A stretch of DNA of 53,919 bases from Actinomycetes bacterium (lineage in GTDB: Bacteria; Actinomycetota; Acidimicrobiia; Acidimicrobiales; RAAP-2), in contig JAJYSU010000010.1 in the NCBI GenBank assembly GCA_021793395.1, forward strand, positions 1 to 53,919. Reading direction: 5' to 3'. Positions 15,386 to 25,300 of the stretch are shown here, in pieces. The position numbers were made by a program, and so were the translations under genes. The stretch's first letter is position 1, and each line of letters begins with the position of its first letter. The notes beneath the pieces are model-generated. The model saw only the letters and a list, made by a program, of their open reading frames with translations, did not search any database and had not been told where the DNA came from.

Positions 15386-15596
15386 GGAGGCCCACTGTAG
15401 TGACCTCGGGTTGGAGTCCGACGGTAGGACTCATCGGTGCGAGCCCGGCTGGGGCCACCGGGCCCGGAGAGGTGGCTCGCCGGGTGCGAAAGAGTGTTCG
15501 TCGTGACGCCGAGACGGCACTCGGGCCGTCACCAGCGAACCTTTCGTCGGTCACTACACTAAAGACGTCGGTGCCGTTTACCCGAAGGAGGGTCCC

Positions 15597-16376
15597 GTGG
15601 CTCTTCGCACTACCCTGTATCGGTACTACGAGCGGCGCCTGGCCCGCTCCTTGCCGGTGGGCAGTCTGCCGCGTCACGTCGGCGTGATCGCCGACGGGCA
15701 TCGTCGCTACGCCCGCGAGGAGACCGGCGGGGGCTACACCGCCAGCTACGAGGCGGGTATGGCCAAACTCGAGGAACTGCTGGAGTGGTGCGCGGAACTC
15801 GACATCAAGGCGGTGACCGCCTGGGTGCTCTCGACGGAGAATCTGCGTCGACCCGCCGACGAGTTGGAACCCTACTTCGCCGTGCTCAAGGGTCTCTTCG
15901 AGCGTCTCCCGGCCGAAGCGGCACGATTGGGGTTTTCACTGTCGGTCTCGGGAAGTCTGGACTTGCTGCCCCCCGATCTGGCCGCCGCGGCCAAGGAGGC
16001 GGTGGCGCGCGTGGCCGAGTGCGGCGGTGATCGCCTCGACGTCAACATCGCCCTGTGCTACGGCGGGCGCCAGGAGATCGTCGACGCCTGCCGCTCCCTG
16101 GTGACCGAGCTGGTCGACGAGGGCGTGGCGGTGAGCGACCTCGCCGAGGCGATCGATACCGAGGGTTTGGCGCGCAATCTCTACGCCGCCGACCTGCCCG
16201 ACATCGATCTGGTGATCCGCACCAGTGGTGAGTCGCGTCTGTCGGGCTTCCTGCTCTGGCAGTCGGCCTTCGCCGAGTTCGCCTTCGTCGACCCCTACTG
16301 GCCGGCGTTTCGCCGCGTGGACCTTCTGCGTGCGCTGCGTGACTACGCCCGGCGCGAACGGCGCTTCGGCGCCTGA
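15597..16376 (+). CDS. uppS: Isoprenyl (cis-prenyl) transferase, UppS family
   Basis: A cytoplasmic enzyme condensing IPP onto an allylic diphosphate; the products serve as lipid carriers for wall polymers. The N-terminal diphosphate-binding motif reads I-A-D-G-H-R-R-Y-A (Asp33), a variant of the usual D-G-N-G/R-R-W-A with Asn to His and Trp to Tyr. S-T-E-N-L-R-R, R-T-S-G-E-x-R-L-S-G-F-L-L-W-Q and W-P-A-F are all in place. At 259 residues it is close to actinobacterial short-chain (Z)-FPP synthases as well as UppS, so chain length is undecided. The GTG start has a strong GAAGGAGG 5 nt upstream. The 3' end overlaps the convergent MFS gene by 34 bp. Confidence 0.9.
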   Translation: MALRTTLYRYYERRLARSLPVGSLPRHVGVIADGHRRYAREETGGGYTASYEAGMAKLEELLEWCAELDIKAVTAWVLSTENLRRPADELEPYFAVLKGLFERLPAEAARLGFSLSVSGSLDLLPPDLAAAAKEAVARVAECGGDRLDVNIALCYGGRQEIVDACRSLVTELVDEGVAVSDLAEAIDTEGLARNLYAADLPDIDLVIRTSGESRLSGFLLWQSAFAEFAFVDPYWPAFRRVDLLRALRDYARRERRFGA

Positions 16377-17845
16377 TCCGGGTCGGCGAGTGCCGCGCCG
16401 TGTGTCGTGGCGTCCAGAGATCGTGTGCGAGAGAAGGAGAGAACGGCGGCGAGCACCATGAGCGACGTCGAGGAGTAGAACGCGGCGTGTAGGCCGGTGA
16501 CGAACGCCCCGGCCGCGGCCGGGGCGAGAGCGCTCGTGCCCACGAAGATGGTGAAGGCCTCGGCGCGCGTGATCGTGGTGGAGGCCACCAGTATCGCCAG
16601 CGCGAAGGAGAACACCATCCCCACGTTGGCGAAGGTGCGCAGCAGCCCCGACGCGACACCGAAGGACTCACGCGGGGCGGCCTTCATGACCGCCGAGTTG
16701 TTCGACGGGAAGAAGAGACCGGCGCCGATCGCTCCCACCACGTAGGCGCCGACGACGTAGGTCAGGGACGTGGCGCTCCCTAGTTGCGCGTAAGCGACCA
16801 GGGCGAGGACCTGGATCGCGAGGCCGAGCGTCGCCGGCAGAACGGCTCCGCGTCGATCGGCCACGCGTCCGGCGAACGGCCCGACGATGCCTCCGATGAC
16901 GTAGCCCGGTACCAGCAGTAGCGACGCGTGGATGGGACTGAGGTGACGCACCCCCTGGAGGTACATCAGCAGGAGGAACAGCACCGCGAAGTTGGCCAGA
17001 CTCTGGAAGAGTGCGGCCAGCAGCGAGGGGGTCATGGTCACGACGCGAAAGAGTGAGAAATCGAGCATGGGGTCGCTCACGTGACGCTCGACGCGCCAGA
17101 AGACGACGAGCAGTACCACACCCAGCGCGAGGGACGTCACGATCGTCGGGTCGAGCGGCGTGGTGATCAGCTCGACCATCGCCCAGAGCAGGCCGAACAG
17201 TCCGAGCCCGACGGTGGCCATTCCCCACCAGTCCAGAGAGCGTGACTGGCGAACGGTGCGGTCCACCAGGACTCGTCGCGCGATCAGCACCGCGCCGAGG
17301 CCGATGGGCACGTTGATCCAGAAGATCCAGCGCCACGAGACGTAGGTGACGATCGCTCCACCGAGTACCACCCCGAGCACGGCGCCCGTGTTGAAGCCGA
17401 TGGAGTTGAAGCCGTAGGCGCGTCCGCGTCGTTCGGGGGGGAAGGTGTCGGCGATCACGGCACCGGAGTTGGCCGCGATGAGGGCGCCGCCCACGCCCTG
17501 AACGAGGCGAAAGGCGATGAGCGAGAGCTCGCTCCAGGCCAGCGCGCAGGCGAAGGAACCGACCACGAAGACGAGGAAGCCCGCTTCGTACATCCGCACG
17601 CGGCCGAACAGGTCGCCGAGGCGTCCGACCTGGGTCGACAGCAGCGTGATCACGAAGAGGTAGCCGATGATGACCCAGATCACCGACGAGAGCCCGATGT
17701 GAAAGGTCCGCTGGATCTCGGGCAGGGCCAGAACGACGATGGTCGTGTCCACGGCCGTGATGAGTACTCCGACCACGACGACCAGCAGCGCGAGGTTGTC
17801 GCGTCGGGCGGTCGGGGCGTGCGCCACGTCGCGACGATCGCTCAC
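16343..17845 (-). CDS. MFS drug exporter, DHA2 (14-TM) family
   Basis: 500 residues with 14 predicted membrane segments. Motif A appears after TM2 as G-R-L-G-D-L-F-G-R-V-R. Motif C-like G-A-V-L-G-V-V-L-G-G is in TM5. The opening V-D-T-T-I-V-V-L-A-L-P is the DHA2 motif D1. Members are proton antiporters for drugs, dyes or metabolites; the substrate cannot be read here. The gene stands alone, with a GTG start and no clear Shine-Dalgarno. Confidence 0.88.
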   Translation of the reverse strand: MSDRRDVAHAPTARRDNLALLVVVVGVLITAVDTTIVVLALPEIQRTFHIGLSSVIWVIIGYLFVITLLSTQVGRLGDLFGRVRMYEAGFLVFVVGSFACALAWSELSLIAFRLVQGVGGALIAANSGAVIADTFPPERRGRAYGFNSIGFNTGAVLGVVLGGAIVTYVSWRWIFWINVPIGLGAVLIARRVLVDRTVRQSRSLDWWGMATVGLGLFGLLWAMVELITTPLDPTIVTSLALGVVLLVVFWRVERHVSDPMLDFSLFRVVTMTPSLLAALFQSLANFAVLFLLLMYLQGVRHLSPIHASLLLVPGYVIGGIVGPFAGRVADRRGAVLPATLGLAIQVLALVAYAQLGSATSLTYVVGAYVVGAIGAGLFFPSNNSAVMKAAPRESFGVASGLLRTFANVGMVFSFALAILVASTTITRAEAFTIFVGTSALAPAAAGAFVTGLHAAFYSSTSLMVLAAVLSFSRTRSLDATTHGAALADPDQAPKRRSRRA

Positions 17846-17899
17846 GTCGCGCGAGAAGGCGGGGTTGTGGTTGTGGTCACGAGCACCTCCACCGCGATT

Positions 17900-19249
17900 C
17901 TAGGGTGAGGGGGTCGTCACCTGGTCGAGCGCCCGCAACGTCGGTTCCACGAGGCTGGCGTCGCCCACGATGACCGTCGCCAGGGAACCGGGCCCGAGGT
18001 GCTCGCGAGCCGCGGTGTTGACGTCGTCGAGGGTGGCACGCGCGATGCGCGAGGGATGCTCGAAGACCAGCGATGCCGGGGTGTCGGAGGTGACGTAGGC
18101 GGCGAGCGTGGCCGCGAGGCCGCGTTGGGTCGACGTGCGAATCAGGTACGACCCGATCGCGTAGCGTCGTGCTCCCTCGAGCTCCTCGTCGCTCACGCCG
18201 AGGGAGGCGGCGCGGCCCAGTTCGTAGCGAATCTCCACCAGCGAGGCGGCCGTGACCGCGGAGCCCACCTCGGCGGCGACGATCACGGTGGAACCGGGTC
18301 GGGCGTGGTGCACGTCGCTGTGCGGCGAGTAGGTGTAGCCGTGGCGTTCACGCAAGTTTTCCACCAGTCGCGAGGTGAACATTCCCCCGACGACGAGGTT
18401 GGCCAGCGCCGTCGCGGGCCACTGGGGATCGGTGCGTCGCGGAGCGGCACCGCCCACGAGCACGTTGCTCTGCAGCGCGCCGGGCCGGTCGTGCAACTCG
18501 ATGCCTCCCGGCACCACCGGCGGCAGCGGGGCGAGCGGGGCGACGCCGACACTCGCACTCGCGAGCCAGGGGCCGAGCCGTTCCTCGACGAGGCGAGCGA
18601 CTCGCGCGGTGGCCACGTCGCCCACCACGATCAGGTGCGCGCCGCGCGGGTTGAAGATTCGCGCGTGCATGGCGCGCAGACTCGCGGCCCCGACGCGGCG
18701 CAGGGCGTCGGGGCGGGGTGTGGGCGTGGCGTAGGGGTGGTGGCCGTAGAGGCGTACCCGGAAGGCCTCGCTGGCTTGGGACTCGGGCCGGCTGAGGTCC
18801 ATGATCACTTCGTCGGCGGTACGGTCGCGCTCGGCGCGAACCTCCTCGGCGGGGTAGGTGGCACTGGTGAGCACCTCGTTCATCAGGTCGAGCAGGGTCG
18901 GCAGGGCCGTGGCCAGGCCGAAGGCGTGCAGGCTCACCACGTCGTCGTCGAGCGCGGCGTCCAGCGCTCCGCCGAGGCGTTCGAACGCGTCGGCCAGACC
19001 CGCGCGGTCGTGGTGTGCGGTGCCCGCGGTGACCGCGCCCGTGAGTACCAGGGGACCGGCCGCGTGTCGCACGAGTCCGGCACCGAGGGGGACACACAGG
19101 CGAACCTCGACCATGGGGACCGACGGGCGGCGCACCGCTACCAGGTGAAGTCCGCTCGTCAGGGTTTCGTCGAGCAATCGCGGCATCGCGACCCGGCGCA
19201 CCGCGCGCACCGCCGGCCGCGGCTCGAGGGTACCCGGCCGCGTCCTCAC
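17900..19249 (-). CDS. M16-family peptidase homologue, zinc-site-less subunit
   Basis: 449 residues with the two-lobed M16 architecture: an N-terminal L-T-S-G-L-H-L strand, and a second lobe containing R-L-V-E-N-L-R-E-R-H-G-Y-T-Y-S, the Arg/Tyr substrate-clamp segment. The HxxEH zinc motif is missing; the matching position reads A-G-P-L-V-L-T-G. It is therefore expected to be the non-catalytic partner of a heterodimer, like the alpha subunit of mitochondrial processing peptidase. Its GTG start overlaps the stop of the catalytic gene upstream by four bases (GTGA), so the two are co-translated. Confidence 0.87.
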   Translation of the reverse strand: MRTRPGTLEPRPAVRAVRRVAMPRLLDETLTSGLHLVAVRRPSVPMVEVRLCVPLGAGLVRHAAGPLVLTGAVTAGTAHHDRAGLADAFERLGGALDAALDDDVVSLHAFGLATALPTLLDLMNEVLTSATYPAEEVRAERDRTADEVIMDLSRPESQASEAFRVRLYGHHPYATPTPRPDALRRVGAASLRAMHARIFNPRGAHLIVVGDVATARVARLVEERLGPWLASASVGVAPLAPLPPVVPGGIELHDRPGALQSNVLVGGAAPRRTDPQWPATALANLVVGGMFTSRLVENLRERHGYTYSPHSDVHHARPGSTVIVAAEVGSAVTAASLVEIRYELGRAASLGVSDEELEGARRYAIGSYLIRTSTQRGLAATLAAYVTSDTPASLVFEHPSRIARATLDDVNTAAREHLGPGSLATVIVGDASLVEPTLRALDQVTTPSP

Positions 19250-20553
19250 GACGCACCGCCGTCGGGCGTGGGGTGGATCTCGACGCGTGCGGTGTGCTGA
19301 CTCGCGAGGTCGGCCGCCGCCGCGGCGACGGCCGCGGGCGTGATCGCGCCGAGCAGGTCGGGTAACTCGTCCAGCAGCCCGGCCCGGCCGTGGATGGTCT
19401 CGAGCGAGGCGAGCATGATGGCGCGCTCGTTGACGGAGTCGACGCCCTGCCAGAAGCCCCCGGCGAAGGCGGCCGTGACGCGGTCGAGTTCGTCGGGCCG
19501 ACAGCCGTCGGTGCCGAGGCGGGCGATCTCCTCATGGATGGTGGTCGTCAGTTCGTCGGTGCTGACGTCGTCGGGGTGGTACACCACGACCTGGAAGAGG
19601 GCGGGGTCGCGCATCATCAGGCTGTCGCCGCCGAAGACGCCGATCGAGCATCCGAGGTCGGTCACGGAGTGGTCGTGGTGCATCAGTCGGGCCCGCAGTC
19701 GGCTGGCGTCACCGTCACCGAGCACGCTCGCGGCCGCGACGTAGGCCAGGTGGTGGCTCAGGTCGCCCACGGGATCGGGCGTGCGGTACCCGAGCGCGAA
19801 GGCCGGCTGGGGGGCGAGGGGGTCGTCGATGACCCGGCGACGCTCCTCTCGCGGGGCCGGTTCGCTCCAGGGGCCCGCCACGGGCGCGCGACCCGAGGCG
19901 ATCGAGCCGAAGTAGCGCTCGGCCAGCGCCACGACGTCGTCGGGGTCGCAGTCGCCCGCGACGGCCAGGGTGGCGTTGCTCGGCGCGTAGTAGCGCGCGT
20001 GGAAGGCCACGGCGTCCGCGACGGTGGCTCGTTCGAGGTGCGTGAAGTCGCCGTAGCCGTTGTGGGCGTTGGGGTAGGTGTCGAAGGCCAGCTCGGGGAG
20101 GCTGATCCAGGGAAAGCCCCCGTAGGGCTGGTTGAGGACGTTGACCTTGATCTCCTCTTCCACGACCGCGATCTGATTGGCGAGATTCTCCTCGGTCACC
20201 GCGGGGGCGCCCATGCGGTCGGCCTCGAGCCACAGGGCCAGATCCAGCGCGCCGGCGGGCAGCGCCTCGTAGTAGGTCGTCAGGTCGGAGCGGGTCGAGC
20301 CGTTGAAGACACCTCCGGCTCCCTCCACCAGGCGGGCGTGCTCCATTTTGGCGACGTGGGCCGATCCCTGGAACATGAGGTGCTCGAAGAGGTGGGCGAA
20401 ACCGGTGCGCCCCGGGGGCTCGGAGCGAAAGCCCACGTCGTAGACCACGGCGACCCCGACGAGGGGACTCGCGTGGTCGGGTGCGACCACGACGCGCAGT
20501 CCATTTCCCAGGGTCGTACGCTCGAGGATTTGTCGAGACGCGCGCGGGGCCAC
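19246..20553 (-). CDS. M16-family zinc peptidase, catalytic subunit
   Basis: The zinc site H-L-F-E-H (HxxEH) lies near residue 55, with the third ligand Glu in the V-E-E-E-I helix about 75 residues later. G-L-R-V-V-V and S-P-L-V-G-V-A-V-V-Y-D-V-G precede it, as in M16B peptidases. These degrade peptides in the cytoplasm. I place the start at GTG 20553: the longest frame, starting at 20643, would overlap the divergent LCP gene, and the protein from 20553 begins just before the first conserved strand. It is followed with a 4-bp overlap by the zinc-less partner gene, the common arrangement for bacterial M16B pairs. Confidence 0.87.
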   Translation of the reverse strand: MAPRASRQILERTTLGNGLRVVVAPDHASPLVGVAVVYDVGFRSEPPGRTGFAHLFEHLMFQGSAHVAKMEHARLVEGAGGVFNGSTRSDLTTYYEALPAGALDLALWLEADRMGAPAVTEENLANQIAVVEEEIKVNVLNQPYGGFPWISLPELAFDTYPNAHNGYGDFTHLERATVADAVAFHARYYAPSNATLAVAGDCDPDDVVALAERYFGSIASGRAPVAGPWSEPAPREERRRVIDDPLAPQPAFALGYRTPDPVGDLSHHLAYVAAASVLGDGDASRLRARLMHHDHSVTDLGCSIGVFGGDSLMMRDPALFQVVVYHPDDVSTDELTTTIHEEIARLGTDGCRPDELDRVTAAFAGGFWQGVDSVNERAIMLASLETIHGRAGLLDELPDLLGAITPAAVAAAAADLASQHTARVEIHPTPDGGAS

Positions 20554-20610
20554 GGGTCCGACCCTAGCCCCTGCTCGTCGCCGTGGAGGGATACCGAGCC
20601 GTCTGATTGG

Positions 20611-20616
20611 TAGAAT
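20611..20616 (+). promoter_or_regulatory. Extended -10 element, leaderless LCP transcript
   Basis: TAGAAT preceded by TGG (extended -10) ends 9 nt before the ATG at 20626. Transcription would start at or within about 2 nt of the start codon. No clear -35 is present. Confidence 0.5.
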
Positions 20617-20625
20617 CACGTTCTC

Positions 20626-22338
20626 ATGGCCCGTTCTCACCATCCGGGGTCGTCGGGCTCGTCAGCCGGCGACGTACCCAACGCTCAGCGGCTACGCGCG
20701 CTGGGTGGAGTGATCGACGAGCGGGCGGGTGTGACGACGCGTCGCGCCCGACGTCGCCAGCGTCGCGCCGGTCGTCGTCACTCGCGCGCCCGACCCTGGT
20801 GGATTGCCCTCGGGGTGGTGGCACTGGTCATTGTCGTGATCGCCGGTGCCGGTGCCGGCTACCTCTACTACCTCAACTCGAAGATCCATCGCGTGGAGGT
20901 GCACAATCTCACGACGGGACTGACGACCGGCGCCGACGCCGGTACTCAGAACATCCTCATGATCGGATCCACCTCGCGCTGTGCGCTCAAGGTCCAGAAC
21001 GCCGCCTACGGGCTGTGCTCGGCGGGTGTGAACGGCGTGAACAGCGACGTCATCATGATCCTGCACCTCAATCCGGCGACGCGCGCGGTCTCGATCCTGT
21101 CCATTCCTCGTGACCTGTTCTTGCCCAACGCGCGCTCGGGCCCCTACCCCTACGGCGGCTACAAAATCGACGCGGCCCTCTACCAGGGGCAGTCCCAGTT
21201 GATCAAGGTGATCCGCGAGGACTTCGGCATCGGAATCCAGCACTCGGTCGAACTCAACTTCGACACCTTCGCCAACGTGGTGAACGCGCTGGGTGGCATC
21301 AACATGTACTTCCCGATGCCGGTCTTCGACGCCTACTCCGGGCTCAACATCCCGCGAGCGGGCTGCGTGCACCTTGACGGTTATCACGCGCTGCAGGTCG
21401 TGCGAGCTCGTCACCTGCAGTACCGGCCGACCAGTGTCACGACGACCGACCACGCCTACTGGCCCTACGAGCTCCAGAGCGATCTCGGACGCATTAACCG
21501 CGACCACGAGTTCTTGCGGGTCCTGGCGTCGACGGTGTCTAAGCAGGGCCTCGGCAACCCCGTGACCGACCTGCGCCTGGTGAACAGCGTGGCCGGCCAG
21601 TTAGAGTTCGACAACGCCTTCACCACCTCGGACATGGTAAACCTGCTGCTCACCTTCCACTCGGCGAAGATCAACTCCGCGCCGCAGTTGACGATTCCGG
21701 TCTCGGTGGGCCCGAACACCTCGTACATCTTCGCCGGTTACCCCAAGGGTGAGATCGAGTTCCCCGCGCTCGTACCCGATCTGCACGCCATCGACCAGTT
21801 CCTCCAGATCAGCCCCGACACGAACACCCTGACCGGTCAGCCGCTTCCGCACCCGTCGGCCGTGACCGTTTCGGTGGTCAACGGGTCGGGCGTGGCCAAC
21901 GCGGCCGCTACCACTCTGAGCGCCCTGGAGGCCCTGGGCTTTCGTGGGGCCGGAACGGGTAACACGCCGGTTCTGTCCTCCCAGCTCGAGACTCTCGTGG
22001 AGTACGCGTCGCCGGCTACTCTCGGTGCCGCCGAGGTGGTGGCGCACTCGATGACCGGCGCGGTGACGCTGATGCAGGCGCCCACGACGAACGGGGCTCA
22101 GGTCACCGTCGTGACCGGCACGCAGTTCGCGGTCAATCGACCGGCGGCGGCGGGGGGATCGACGTCGACCACGACGGCGACCCACGCGACCACGACCCCG
22201 ACGGTGGTGTCCTCCGCGACGTCGGCCGCCGCCGCGGCGAGTGCTGGTTTTCAGCCGCCCTCCGCATCCAATCCGACGCTGGCACCCTGGGACCCGCGAG
22301 CCTGCCCCCCGGGTATGCCGGTGCGCAGCGTTCCCTGA
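20626..22338 (+). CDS. LytR-CpsA-Psr (LCP) family cell-wall ligase with LytR C-terminal domain
   Basis: Membrane-anchored enzyme expected to transfer glycopolymers from a prenyl-phosphate carrier to peptidoglycan. A basic cytoplasmic N-terminus (residues 1-60) and one membrane helix (about 63-85) precede the LCP domain. That domain contains N-S-D-V-I-M-I-L-H-L-N-P and S-I-P-R-D-L-F-L, whose Asp and Arg bind the diphosphate, and later an R-I-N-R-D-H-E-F motif. A LytR_C domain (about 405-490) and a Thr/Ala/Pro-rich tail complete the protein. It is divergent from the M16 pair. The -10 hexamer directly before the ATG suggests a leaderless message. Confidence 0.9.
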   Translation: MARSHHPGSSGSSAGDVPNAQRLRALGGVIDERAGVTTRRARRRQRRAGRRHSRARPWWIALGVVALVIVVIAGAGAGYLYYLNSKIHRVEVHNLTTGLTTGADAGTQNILMIGSTSRCALKVQNAAYGLCSAGVNGVNSDVIMILHLNPATRAVSILSIPRDLFLPNARSGPYPYGGYKIDAALYQGQSQLIKVIREDFGIGIQHSVELNFDTFANVVNALGGINMYFPMPVFDAYSGLNIPRAGCVHLDGYHALQVVRARHLQYRPTSVTTTDHAYWPYELQSDLGRINRDHEFLRVLASTVSKQGLGNPVTDLRLVNSVAGQLEFDNAFTTSDMVNLLLTFHSAKINSAPQLTIPVSVGPNTSYIFAGYPKGEIEFPALVPDLHAIDQFLQISPDTNTLTGQPLPHPSAVTVSVVNGSGVANAAATTLSALEALGFRGAGTGNTPVLSSQLETLVEYASPATLGAAEVVAHSMTGAVTLMQAPTTNGAQVTVVTGTQFAVNRPAAAGGSTSTTTATHATTTPTVVSSATSAAAAASAGFQPPSASNPTLAPWDPRACPPGMPVRSVP

Positions 22339-22354
22339 TCGAGTGCGTCGACGG

Positions 22355-25300
22355 CTAGGCGGAGGTGAGCAGCTCGCGACGTCGGTGACTGTAGGTGGCG
22401 TAACGAGCGACTTTGACGTCGTCGAAACCACGTACGAGATCGGGTAGTTCGGCGAGCTCGACCGCTCGGTCGTAGGTGTCGGCGGTGAGTTCGTCGGCCA
22501 GGTGGACCATCTGAGCTTCGTAGTCGTCGCGAGCGCGGCGTTCGAGCCGGCGGACTCGGTCGTGGCCGAAGGGGTCCAGCACGGTTCCGCGCAACCGACG
22601 CAGGCGCGCGAGGGAGCGTAGAGCGCCGTCGCTCCAGGTTCCGATCGTCAGTGCGCGCTCTCGTCCCAGGCGACGCGCGAGCGGCGGACGCAGGCGGTAC
22701 GCGACGCGCGCCCGCGAGCCGTAGGTCGTGCGCAACTCCGTGCGAAAGGCGGAGTCGACGAGTAGCGCCGCTACTTCGTACTCGTCCTTGTAGGTCATGA
22801 GCCGGTGAAGCTGAATCGCGACCGCGCGCGTGAGGGGACCCTCACCGCCGCGTACGCGCGCCTCGCCGCGCCGGACTCGGGCGACCACGTGGGCGTAGCG
22901 GCGTGCGTAGCCGAGGTCCTGGTAGCGCGCGAGGTCCGCTACGCGCCGGGTGAGGATCTGGTCGAGTTCGCTGCCCGCCGCGGCACCGACGAGGGCGACG
23001 ATCTCGCTCACCTCGGGCGCGTGAGTCGTCGCCGCACGGAGCGACGATCCGGTGCTGTCGGTGAATTCGGGTGCGTCCGGTTCAGCGACCACGAGACGGC
23101 CGAGGCGGAAGGCGGTGATGTTCTCGTCGACGGCGACGCCGTTTAACTCGAGGGCCTGTTCGATCGACGTCGCGCGCAACGCCAGCGCACCGATTTGGTA
23201 GGCGACGCCGAGGAGCATGACGTTGGCGTAGGTGTCGGATCCGAGGAGTCGGCGCGAGAGGGCGGCCGCGTCCACCCAGCGGTTCTCCTCGTGACGGCTT
23301 CGGGCGTTGATGCGTTCGCGGATGTCGTCGAGGTCGGGGTAGGCGATGGTCGAGTCGGCGATCTGGCGACCCGTGGGCACGCGCGACGTCGACACCACCG
23401 CGACGGTGCGGTGGGCATCCGCGGCGACCAGGTTCTTCGGGTCGGCCGCGACCACGAGCTCACCACCGAGATACAGGTCACACTCGCCCGCGCCGAGTCG
23501 GTGTGGTGCCACGACGTCCTCGTCGTGAACTCGCAGATCGGACACCACGGCGCCACCCTTCTGCGCGATTCCCGTCTGGTCCATGGCGCGAACCGTGCGA
23601 CCCTCGAGGTGAGCCGCCCACGCGACGACCTGGGCGAGGGTCACGACGCCGGTGCCCCCGACGCCGGTCACGCGCACGGTGAAGTCGCGCGGCACCAGAG
23701 TCGATGGCTCGGAGAAGCGCGCCGGGTCGATGGTGCGTACCGCGACGTGATGGTATCCCGACTCCGCGGTCACGGTGACGAAGGCGGGGCAGGAGGCGTC
23801 GAGGCAGGTGCCGTCGAGGGTGCACGACTCCTGGTGGATCTCGGTGCGTCGCCCCCACGGCGTGTCGACGGGGCGCACGGCCAGGCAGTTCGAGAGGACA
23901 CCGCACTCGCCGCAGCCGTCACAGACCAGGGGGTTGATGACGACGTGACGTCGCACCTCGACCCCTTCGCGTCGACGTCGTCGGCGTGCTTCGGTCGCAC
24001 ACTCCTGATCGTGAATCAGGACGGTCACGCCCGGAGTGGCGGCGAGAATTCGCTGGGCCTCGATGAGGCGATGGCGTTCCCACACCGCGACGTTGTCCGC
24101 CACGTGCGCGTAGCGCGAGTCGCGAGGGTTGGGGGTGGTGATGATGATGCGACGCACCCCTTCGGCGAGGAGCAAGCGGGTTAACTCGCCGAGCCCGCGA
24201 CCGCCGGCGATGGGCTGGCCGCCGGTCATGGCGACGGCCGAGTTGACGAGGATCTTGTAGGTGATGTTGACGCCCGAGGCCACGGACGCGCGTAGCGCGA
24301 GGGAACCGGAATGGGCGAACGTCCCGTCGCCGAGATTCTGGAAGAAGTGGTCGGCGCTGATGAAGTGCGACATGCCGTTCCACATGGCGCCCTCGCCGCC
24401 CATCTGGAATCGGCCCACCACGGTGCCGACCTGACGCGAATCCATTTGGATCGCCAGTCCGTGACAGCCGCTACCCGAACCGACGCGCGCGCCGTCGGGA
24501 ACCCTCACCGCGGTGCTGTGCGGACACCCCGCGCAGAAGTAGGCCCCACGAACCAGCGGGAGAGGGCGGTGCGCCGGAGGGCGAGTGCGTTCGCCCCAGG
24601 CGCGCAGGACCGCGACCTCGCGGTGAGCCAGGATGCGCGCGGCGAGGACGTCCGTGAGGGCGTCCGGATCGACGTCGCCGGTAGGGGGAATCAAGTGACG
24701 CCCGGTCTCGTCGTGTTTTCCGACCACGATTGGAGCGTCCGTGGTGCCGTAGAGGGCCGCCTTCACGAGATTCTCGAGGAAGCCGCGCTTGTCCTCCACG
24801 ACGACAATCTCGCGGAGGTCGCGAGCGAACTCACGTACGAGAGAGTCGTTGAGCGGGTGGGGCATCGCAATTTTCAGGAGACGAACGCCCGCGTCCGACA
24901 GGCTCCCCTCGTCGAGGCCGGCGCGCCGCAGCGCGTATTCCACGGCGAGGTACGCGGGTCCGGCCGCCACGATGCCGAGTACGTCGTGGGGACCCTGGTG
25001 AGTGACGCGGTCGAGGCCGTTGAGGGCGGCGTAACGACGAGCCATCTCGAGTCGTGAGCCGTAGAGGGAGCGTTCCAACTCGATCAGCGTGGCGCCGAGG
25101 AGCTGCGCGGTGACCCGGTGGGTGAACTCGACGCCGTCGATCTCTCGATCGGGCGTGAGTCGGGTGAATCGCTCGGCGTCCACGAGGACGCTCTGGGACG
25201 CGTCGGCCACCGACGCCGGGACCCGCACGCCGACCCACAGACCTGACGCACGTGACAGGGCGACGCCGTGCAGTCCGAGATCGAGCAGGTCCTGGGGGTC

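Noticed and set aside
17999..20613. Long frames of 400 or more codons opposite the M16 genes
   Set aside because: They are Gly/Arg/Ala/His-rich shadows of high-GC coding DNA; the minus-strand frames carry the M16 motifs.
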